A stretch of DNA of 64,000 nt from the NCBI RefSeq assembly GCF_021513135.1, contig NZ_CP090981.1, positions 124,001-188,000 on the forward strand, written 5' to 3'. Shown piece by piece: positions 57,762 to 64,000 of the stretch. Origin of the DNA: Vibrio sp. SS-MA-C1-2 (GTDB lineage Bacteria; Pseudomonadota; Gammaproteobacteria; Enterobacterales; Vibrionaceae). The stretch's first letter is position 1. Each line of letters opens with the position of its first letter. Position numbers and translations under genes: made by a program. The notes below the pieces were generated by a model. That model did not search any database, was not told where the DNA came from, and saw only the letters and a list, made by a program, of their open reading frames with translations.

Positions 57762-58565
57762 TCATACTTTCCGCTCATTTTGTTTAACCCGTTCCCACTC
57801 CAAATCCATCTCTTGTAGGCTACTTTGTTGTAATGATGAACCTTTTTCGTTAATGGCTTGTTCCACAAATCGAAAGCGTTGTTCAAATTTACGATTAGCC
57901 TTCAATAATGCTTGTTCGGGGTTGACGTTTAAGTGGCGAGACATATTCACAACAGCAAAGAGTAAATCGCCCATCTCTTCTTCAATTCGAATCTGATTCA
58001 GGGTTTCAGCTTCTGCCTCTTCCATCACCTCGTCGATCTCTTCATGGACTTTAGCGACCACAGGTTCGAGATGATCCCAATCAAAACCATACTTTGAACA
58101 ACGCTTCTGAAGTTTCTCTGCTCGCATCATAGCGGGCAGTGAAGCAGATATATCATCTAAAATACTGGTCAATCCTTTTTCTTGACGCTCTTGGCTTTTT
58201 AGTTGTTCCCAATCTACATTTTTTGGCTCGATTACTTGATCATTTTTATCTTTGAACACATGAGGATGGTGACGAATTAATTTACTATTAATAGCTTCAG
58301 CAATATCGTTAAATTCGAATTTACCCTCTTCTTTACCGATCTGGCTATAAAAGATAATTTGATAAAGTAGATCGCCAAGCTCATCTTTTACATCCCCCCA
58401 ATTTTGACGAGAGATCGCATCTGCCACTTCATAGCTCTCTTCGATGGTATAAGGGACCAGAGAATCAAAGGTCTGCTGTTGATCCCACGGGCAACCTGTT
58501 TTTGCATCTCGTAGTTGTGACATCAACGCTAATAACTTATCTAACTGGTCTCGGTTATCACTCAT
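57762..58565 (-). CDS. mazG: Nucleoside triphosphate pyrophosphohydrolase MazG
   Basis: MazG hydrolyses (d)NTPs to monophosphates and affects ppGpp levels. The 267-residue protein (E. coli 263) has two tandem MazG domains. The first has CPWDQQQTFDSLVPYTIEES with EESYEVADAI and ELGDLLYQIIFY. The second has KVHEEIDEVMEEAEAE and EEEMGDLLFAVVNMSRHL. The E-x-x-E and E-x-x-D metal sites are intact in both. It lies downstream of relA; in E. coli the mazEF pair sits between these two genes, but here no open frame of that kind lies in the 163-bp gap. Confidence 0.96.
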   Translation of the reverse strand: MSDNRDQLDKLLALMSQLRDAKTGCPWDQQQTFDSLVPYTIEESYEVADAISRQNWGDVKDELGDLLYQIIFYSQIGKEEGKFEFNDIAEAINSKLIRHHPHVFKDKNDQVIEPKNVDWEQLKSQERQEKGLTSILDDISASLPAMMRAEKLQKRCSKYGFDWDHLEPVVAKVHEEIDEVMEEAEAETLNQIRIEEEMGDLLFAVVNMSRHLNVNPEQALLKANRKFEQRFRFVEQAINEKGSSLQQSSLQEMDLEWERVKQNERKV

Positions 58566-58618
58566 TACAAATCCTCTTTATGTGTATAGGCGATACATCA
58601 TCATGATTTAATTTTCAT

Positions 58619-58658
58619 AAAAAAATAGGCCACTGTTATCATATGATAGTGACCTAAT
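58619..58658 (-). terminator. Terminator after relA
   Basis: On the leftward strand TAGGTCACTATCATATGATA then ACAGTGGCCTATTTTTTT forms a long imperfect stem with a T tract. It lies about 70 bp past the relA stop and before mazG. Confidence 0.75.
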
Positions 58659-58728
58659 CTTATATCGATTAACTTTGGCTCTGAATCATTTAAATAGCAT
58701 GCAAGAAGATTAATAATCGATTGAACAG

Positions 58729-60948
58729 TTAATGAAGACGATACGCTTCTGCAATATCATTGATATTCTCCACTCGATTAATCACTCGACCTAACACTTC
58801 AATATTGGGCAGTTCTAAATCAAAATCAAAAATCGAAACCCGTTGACGATAATCAACTCGACTCTTCATTCCTGCGACTTTCACTTTTTCATTACCGAAG
58901 AGTGTGGTGAGATCTTTCAATAAACCATTACGCTCATTAGCGATTACGCGCAAAGTAATATGGTAACTACCATGACTGCTGCCCCACACTGTATCAATAA
59001 TTCGCTCGGGTGCATGATGACGCAGTTCATTTAACTGCTCACAATCACGACGGTGTACCGATATTCCTCGACCTTGAGTGACATAACCACAGATATCATC
59101 TCCCGGTATCGGCTGACAGCAACGCGCTAAGTGGTTCATCAGGTTATCCACCCCTTCGACCACAACAGCATCTTTATGAGGCTTTTTGGGAGAGAGGGTT
59201 TTCAGATCACTCTCTTGTAATTGTTCCAACAGCTTTTTATCTTCTTCTTCAGCGGTTGGCTTATTAATCAAAGAATTTAAGTGATTAATGACCTGATTAA
59301 TTCGTAAATCACCACTACCAATCCCAGCAAAGAACTCTTCTAAACTATTAACATTAAATCGCTTCAGTGAGTTTTGTTCGACATCCTTCATGGTGCCATT
59401 TATTTTTGACAGCTCAGTTTCTAAGATCTCTTTACCGGCAATGATATTTTTATCACGACCTTGCTTACGAAACCACGCATGAATTTTAGAACGAGAGCGA
59501 CTTGAGTGGACAAATCCTAAACTTGGGTTCAACCAGTCACGAGATGGGTTGGGTTCTTTTTGAGTAATAATATCAACTTGATCGCCCATACTGAGTTGGT
59601 ATGTGTAGGGAACAATACGTCCTCCAACTTTTGCACCAATACAGCGATGCCCCACTTCAGAATGAATATGATAAGCAAAATCTAATGGGGTCGCGCCTGT
59701 AGGAAGATCAATGACGTCCCCTTTTGGTGTGAATGCATAAACGCGATCATCAAACACTTGGCTTCGTAATTCATCTAACACTTCACCACTGTCTGACATC
59801 TCTTCTTGCCAGTCTAAAAGTTTTCGTAGCCAGATGATTTTCTCATCATAACCACTGCGTCCACCTGTTGAGCCTTCTTTATATTTCCAGTGGGCAGCAA
59901 CCCCTAATTCAGAATCTTCGTGCATCTGTCGAGTACGAATCTGAATTTCAATCGATTGACCACCCGGACCTAAAACAACCGTATGAATAGATTGATAGCC
60001 ATTGGGCTTTGGATTTGCGACATAATCATCAAATTCATTTGGTAAATGACGGTAATGAGTATGAACGGCACCAAGAGCTGCATAACAATCTTGTAAACGA
60101 TCCGCGATAATACGTACCGCTCGCACATCAAATAACTCATCAAAAGCAAGATTCTTTTTCTGCATCTTGCGCCAGATACTGTAAATATGTTTTGGCCGGC
60201 CACAAACCTCTGCACGAATATCGAGTTTCTTCATCTCTTTTGATAATGCGGAGACAAAGTTATCAATATATCCTTCTCGATCGATTCGACGTTCAGACAG
60301 TTGCTTTGCGATCTGTTTATAGGTATTTGGGTGTTGATAACGGAAGGTGTAATCTTCAATTTCCCATTTTAACTGACCAATACCAAGACGGTTAGCTAAT
60401 GGCGCGTAAATATTGGCACACTCTTTAGCGGCAGCTTGACGAACATCATTATCCGCATCTTTGACTTCGCGAAGATGACAGATGCGCTCAGAGAGTTTAA
60501 TTATCACACAGCGAAAGTCTTCTACCATGGAAAGTAGCATCCGCCGGATGTTATCAACTTGAGTGGAAGACGATGACTCATCTTGAGTCGCATTCAGTTG
60601 ACGAATAGCGGCCATCACTTCGACACCATCCAGCATTTTGGTGATTTTCTTACCATAATGCTCATTGACCCACTCTTCATCGATCATTTTAGCATCGAAG
60701 AATGGAAACAACAGTGCAGAAACAAGGGTTGCTCTGTCCATACTTAATGTAACAAGAATCTCAACCATTTCCCTGCCTCGCCATAATAGCAAGGCACCTT
60801 GTTGATCATCATCAACTAACGTCAAACATTGTTTATAAGTCTTTACTAAGGCATTCGCGACTTTCTTATCTTGTTGAAGCGTCTCAATCCAACTTGATAA
60901 TTCAAATGTTTCGCTCTCTTGTAAATGTGCGCTTCGAACTGCAACCAT
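58729..60948 (-). CDS. relA: GTP pyrophosphokinase RelA
   Basis: RelA makes (p)ppGpp when uncharged tRNA enters the ribosome. The N-terminal pseudo-hydrolase domain lacks an intact HD motif. The synthetase domain includes RADEVCGRPKHIYSIWRKM-like KHIYSIWRKMQKKNLAFDEL, PKPNGYQSIHTVV and EIQIRTRQMHEDSELGVAAHW. The TGS domain is at VYAFTPKGDVIDLPTGATPL. The zinc-finger/ribosome-binding part has ARCCQPIPGDDICGYVT, and a C-terminal ACT domain follows. The length is 739 residues (E. coli 744) and the start MVAVRSAH is conserved. It is expected to control the rRNA and tRNA promoters seen in this window. Confidence 0.98.
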   Translation of the reverse strand: MVAVRSAHLQESETFELSSWIETLQQDKKVANALVKTYKQCLTLVDDDQQGALLLWRGREMVEILVTLSMDRATLVSALLFPFFDAKMIDEEWVNEHYGKKITKMLDGVEVMAAIRQLNATQDESSSSTQVDNIRRMLLSMVEDFRCVIIKLSERICHLREVKDADNDVRQAAAKECANIYAPLANRLGIGQLKWEIEDYTFRYQHPNTYKQIAKQLSERRIDREGYIDNFVSALSKEMKKLDIRAEVCGRPKHIYSIWRKMQKKNLAFDELFDVRAVRIIADRLQDCYAALGAVHTHYRHLPNEFDDYVANPKPNGYQSIHTVVLGPGGQSIEIQIRTRQMHEDSELGVAAHWKYKEGSTGGRSGYDEKIIWLRKLLDWQEEMSDSGEVLDELRSQVFDDRVYAFTPKGDVIDLPTGATPLDFAYHIHSEVGHRCIGAKVGGRIVPYTYQLSMGDQVDIITQKEPNPSRDWLNPSLGFVHSSRSRSKIHAWFRKQGRDKNIIAGKEILETELSKINGTMKDVEQNSLKRFNVNSLEEFFAGIGSGDLRINQVINHLNSLINKPTAEEEDKKLLEQLQESDLKTLSPKKPHKDAVVVEGVDNLMNHLARCCQPIPGDDICGYVTQGRGISVHRRDCEQLNELRHHAPERIIDTVWGSSHGSYHITLRVIANERNGLLKDLTTLFGNEKVKVAGMKSRVDYRQRVSIFDFDLELPNIEVLGRVINRVENINDIAEAYRLH

Positions 60949-60982
60949 ATCCTTTCCTGTCTCTCAACTCGAACTAGAGAGC

Positions 60983-61006
60983 GATACCCATCTTACTTTT
61001 AGGATA
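60983..61006. repeat. 24-bp ERIC scar (the two termini joined)
   Basis: GATACCCATCTTACTTTTAGGATA consists of the terminal bases of both ERIC ends with the centre missing. It has the same length and layout as the scar at 20466-20489. It lies about 35 bp upstream of the relA start codon. Confidence 0.5.
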
Positions 61007-61102
61007 GCTATCACTCCACCAGCAAATCATTTATCAATCGGTAATGTTAATCTCATTACTCGTTATTATTTAATCAGTATCTTTCTAACTTAAAATAGCG
61101 TT

Positions 61103-61239
61103 ACGCTTGATACTTGAAGTATGTTAGGCCAGATTGATAACAGTTACCGCTAGCTTCATTCGCCCCAATCATCTAGTGCAGTTATACTCATCTGCTCTCG
61201 AGTACTTGTCGCCGACTAGCTACGCCAATGATGAGTATA
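61103..61239 (-). repeat. Highly diverged ERIC-like element
   Basis: Recognisable pieces in the right order are TACTTGAAGT, TTCATTCGCCCCAATCAT, TATACTCAT, CTTGTCGCCGACTAGC and CCAATGATGAGTATA. They are separated by small insertions, giving about 137 bp. It seems to be an old full-length copy. Confidence 0.65.
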
Positions 61240-61320
61240 TCTTATGGGTAGCGACTTCAAGATTATTATCCTAATATGTACTTCCTTAATTTTAGGGTAA
61301 TAATTTTAATTTACTATTTT

Positions 61321-62637
61321 TTATCGCTTTTTTGTAAATAGTGCCATCGACTCTAAATGCCCAGTCTGAGGGAACATATCTAGCATACCTAATTGGCTGA
61401 TTTGATAACCTGCTGTTAATAGTAACTGGCTATCTCTTGCTAATGTGGCTGGATTACAAGACACATAGACAATTTTCTCAGGTTTTAATTCAACAATATG
61501 AGACATTACCCCTGCAGCTCCTGCTCTTGCTGGATCTAAAAGGACTTTATTAAACTTGGTCTCTAGCTGTTCTGCTGGTAAGAATTGCTGATCTAAATCG
61601 GTATGATAAAAATGACAATTGGTTAATCCGTTAATTGCAGCATTTTTTTGCGCGCGGTTTACCATTTCAGGCACACCCTCGATACCAACCACTAACTCAG
61701 CACGCTTAGCGATAGGTAGGCTAAAATTACCTAAACCACAGAATAGATCTAAAACACGATCTTGTTCTGAAACCGCCAGCCAATTTAAGGCTTGTTCAAC
61801 CATTTGATCATTGACGACTTTATTAACCTGAATGAAATCTTGTGGCTCAAAGTCTATCTGACAATCGGAAATTCGATAATAAGGACGATCCCCCACTAAA
61901 TGTTCCACTTGTCCACTCTCAGCAGAAAGGTAAATCGTCAAATTATGCCGCGTTGAGAAACGAATAAGTTCAGCTTTATCATCCTCAGATAATGGGACTA
62001 AATGACGTAATAACATAATATTGACATTATCAGCCGCCACAAGTTCCATATGCCCAAGATCTCGATAACCTTTTAATTGTTTTAATTGCTCTTTTAATGG
62101 CTCAATCAATGTCTCCAACGATAAAGCGAGTACTGGGCAATGAGTAATATCGACAATTTGATTGCTCTTTCGTTGGCGATAACCTACTTTTCCTTTGTAG
62201 ATACTGATTCGAGCACTACGACGATAATGCCATGAGTCACTCATGACAGGCTCTGAAAGAATCGTCTCGACATCCAATTGTTGCTGAGTCAGTTTCGAGA
62301 TCAGCTGTACAAGGCTCTGCTGTTTACTGGCAACTTGGGCTTGATGCTCAAAGTGCTGCAAGTTACAACCACCACACTCGCCATAATATTGACAACCTGC
62401 TGGTACGCGTTGCTCGCTCGGAGTTAACACTTTAATTAATTTTGCTTTGGCGTACTGTTTCTTTTCTTCAACTAACTGAATAAGTACTTCTTCTGTAGGC
62501 AGTGCTCCTTCAACAAATACCGCTTTTTTATTAAGACGACCAATGCCAATCCCTTGATGATCAAGACGTTCAATCATGATGGGTTTATGTTTTGTATCTA
62601 TCTTCTTTGTTTTTTGAGGCTTAAAAAAGCGTGCCAT
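61321..62637 (-). CDS. rlmD: 23S rRNA (uracil-1939-C5)-methyltransferase RlmD
   Basis: RlmD (RumA) makes m5U1939 in 23S rRNA. A TRAM domain is at the start (IGIGRLNKKAVFVEGALP). The iron-sulfur cluster cysteines are in CQYYGECGGCNLQH, with a later Cys in DITHCPVL. The SAM site is VLDLFCGLGNFSLPIA, and the catalytic Cys is in IVYVSCNPATLARD. I take MARFFKPQ at 62637 as the start (438 residues) because family members begin MA; an ATG five codons upstream is possible. It is divergent from barA, as in E. coli, and precedes relA. Confidence 0.97.
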   Translation of the reverse strand: MARFFKPQKTKKIDTKHKPIMIERLDHQGIGIGRLNKKAVFVEGALPTEEVLIQLVEEKKQYAKAKLIKVLTPSEQRVPAGCQYYGECGGCNLQHFEHQAQVASKQQSLVQLISKLTQQQLDVETILSEPVMSDSWHYRRSARISIYKGKVGYRQRKSNQIVDITHCPVLALSLETLIEPLKEQLKQLKGYRDLGHMELVAADNVNIMLLRHLVPLSEDDKAELIRFSTRHNLTIYLSAESGQVEHLVGDRPYYRISDCQIDFEPQDFIQVNKVVNDQMVEQALNWLAVSEQDRVLDLFCGLGNFSLPIAKRAELVVGIEGVPEMVNRAQKNAAINGLTNCHFYHTDLDQQFLPAEQLETKFNKVLLDPARAGAAGVMSHIVELKPEKIVYVSCNPATLARDSQLLLTAGYQISQLGMLDMFPQTGHLESMALFTKKR

Positions 62638-62763
62638 GATGTCGATTCTCATTAAATTTAGGTTGATTGAGCATGTTTGATTGTCGAATGTCAGTAAATT
62701 CTTTAAGCTGATACTCTAAATCAGGCTATATTTTCCCATATATTTATTATTTTGTAATCAAAC

Positions 62764-64000
62764 ATGACTAAATACGGACTAAGAGCGCGAGTTATTACTT
62801 TAACTTTAGCGCCAACATTGATCATTGGGCTGTTTCTGAGCATCTTTTTTACTTTAAATCGCTATCAAGATTTGGAGCAGCAACTTATTTCAACGGGTAC
62901 CAGTATTGTTGAGCCTTTAGCCATGTCTACAGAGTATGGTATCTCAACTCAAAATCGCGAGTCGGTTCGCAAATTAATTAGCTACGTTCACCGAAAGCAT
63001 TCCGAATTAGTCCGAAGTATTGCGGTGTTTGATAGTAACAACAAGCTCTTTGTTACCTCTAACTTCCACCGTAATTTTGAAGCCTTAATGGTGCCAGATA
63101 TTCAAGATATCCCCAGTTTTGTCAATATCTCGCAAGTTAATGACACCATGATCCTTAGAGCCCCGATTTTAGCAGAAGCGACGCTATCAAACCCTCGTGC
63201 CAAAGCAACAGGAAAAGTATTAGGTTATGTTGCATTAGAGCTCGATCTGTCGAGTGTTAAGATTCAACAGTATAAAGAAATCTTTATTGCACTTTCTGTT
63301 TTATTAGTTGGTTTTATTCTCTCTGGATTCTTTGCCTATCGATTAATGCGAGATGTCAGCACGCCAATAACCAATATGAGCAATGCCATCGATCGCATTC
63401 GTCGAGGTCATATCAATGTTCGGATAGAAGGCGAGCTTCCCGGTGAACTTGATTCCCTCAAGAAGGGGATCAATGCGATGGCAATTTCGCTCTCTGAATA
63501 CCATTTAGAAATGCAGCAAAGTATCGATCAAGCGACCTCAGATCTCCGTGAAACCTTAGAACAGCTTGAAATACAAAATATAGAACTTGATATTGCTAAA
63601 AAACGTGCCCAAGAAGCCGCTAGAATTAAGTCTGAATTCTTAGCCAATATGTCCCATGAATTAAGAACGCCACTAAATGGAATTATTGGTTTTACCCGTC
63701 AAATATTAAAGACATCGCTCAATCCAAGTCAATACGACTATTTGCAGACTATCGATAAATCATCAACCAATCTACTGCATATTATTAATGATATTTTAGA
63801 CTTCTCGAAGTTAGAAGCAGGAAAACTATTGTTAGAAAGTCTGCCTTTTAACTTCCAAGAAACCCTTGAGGAGGTGACTCGACTGCTTGCACCCGCTGCC
63901 CATGATAAAGGGCTCGAGTTAACAGTTAATATCGATCCTAAAATACCTCAAGGGGTGATTGGTGATCCATTCAGAATCCAACAAGTTCTCACTAATATTA
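62764..64000 (+). CDS. barA: Hybrid sensor kinase BarA (3' part outside window)
   Basis: An open frame of 412 codons runs from ATG 62764 to the window edge. It starts [20 protein letters not shown], with a first membrane segment (about 12-32). A periplasmic sensor region follows, and a second membrane segment is near 172-195. A HAMP domain ([18 protein letters not shown]) and coiled coil lead to the HisKA motif [14 protein letters not shown] with His298. The ATPase domain begins ([13 protein letters not shown]) and is cut off. The receiver and Hpt domains expected for BarA would lie beyond the edge. BarA/VarS with UvrY/VarA drives the Csr small RNAs that titrate CsrA. The barA-rlmD divergent pair is classic. 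Confidence 0.95.
   Translation, partial: MTKYGLRARVITLTLAPTLIIGLFLSIFFTLNRYQDLEQQLISTGTSIVEPLAMSTEYGISTQNRESVRKLISYVHRKHSELVRSIAVFDSNNKLFVTSNFHRNFEALMVPDIQDIPSFVNISQVNDTMILRAPILAEATLSNPRAKATGKVLGYVALELDLSSVKIQQYKEIFIALSVLLVGFILSGFFAYRLMRDVSTPITNMSNAIDRIRRGHINVRIEGELPGELDSLKKGINAMAISLSEYHLEMQQSIDQATSDLRETLEQLEIQNIELDIAKKRAQEAARIKSEFLANMSHELRTPLNGIIGFTRQILKTSLNPSQYDYLQTIDKSSTNLLHIINDILDFSKLEAGKLLLESLPFNFQETLEEVTRLLAPAAHDKGLELTVNIDPKIPQGVIGDPFRIQQVLTNI

Larger units (their letters stand above)
60949..61320. other. 372-bp intergenic region between rlmD and relA
   Basis: It contains two ERIC-derived sequences (60983-61006 and 61103-61239, listed separately) and no gene. The relA promoter should be in the left part, but I cannot single it out. 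Confidence 0.6.

Overview
The window is a stretch of chromosome from a marine gamma-proteobacterium of the family Vibrionaceae. The evidence is gene content and order: phoB-phoR-pstS beside rdgC; dnaJ-dnaK-grpE / nadK-recN-bamE next to a minor-pilin cluster; recX-recA-pncC / mutS / rpoS-nlpD-pcm-surE-truD-ispF-ispD-ftsB-eno-pyrG-mazG-relA-rlmD / barA; a luxS gene; a Na+-translocating oxaloacetate decarboxylase (oadGAB) beside a tRNA-Arg/tRNA-Ser array and csrA; and many ERIC-type intergenic repeats. The DNA is AT-rich, which would fit Photobacterium or Aliivibrio, but the genus cannot be fixed from this window alone.

Layout. 1-3016: phosphate response (pstS partial, phoR, phoB), leftward. 3263-8322: sbcC/sbcD nuclease, leftward; rdgC is divergent. 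9.5-11.7 kb: a very AT-rich accessory patch with a lipoprotein and a secreted alpha/beta-hydrolase gene that is broken by frame changes. 11.8-17.3 kb: a complete leftward rRNA operon (16S-23S-5S, no spacer tRNA) with promoter, boxA sites and terminator. 17.35-19.4 kb: four minor pseudopilin genes (ppdA-ppdB-ygdB-ppdC type, ppdB frameshifted) with a possible CRP-S site. 19.6-24.7 kb: M48 lipoprotein protease, dnaJ, dnaK, grpE with sigma-32 promoters. 24.8-28.1 kb: nadK, SOS-controlled recN, bamE. 28.2-33.9 kb: luxS, gshA, M16 protease, yqaA. 34.1-37.4 kb: oadB, oadA, oadG. 37.5-38.6 kb: six tRNA-Arg(ACG) and two tRNA-Ser(GCT). 39.1-45.1 kb: csrA, a 647-bp gene-free gap, alaS, recX, recA, pncC. 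45.4-48.1 kb: mutS. 48.3-62.6 kb: rpoS through rlmD, all leftward. 62.8 kb to the edge: start of barA, rightward.

Taken together this is mostly core housekeeping: DNA repair and recombination (sbcCD, rdgC, recN, recA, recX, mutS), protein folding and envelope quality control, stress regulation (rpoS, relA, csrA, barA, luxS) and central metabolism (eno, pyrG, oad). I saw no phage, IS element, CRISPR array or defence island. The points most worth a second look are: (i) five apparent single-base losses at or near homopolymer runs that break three genes, one of them the normally essential ispD; (ii) the AT-rich lipoprotein/hydrolase patch; and (iii) a ladder of ERIC elements: five 128-bp copies, internally deleted copies of about 78 bp, and 24-32 bp scars holding little more than the two termini.
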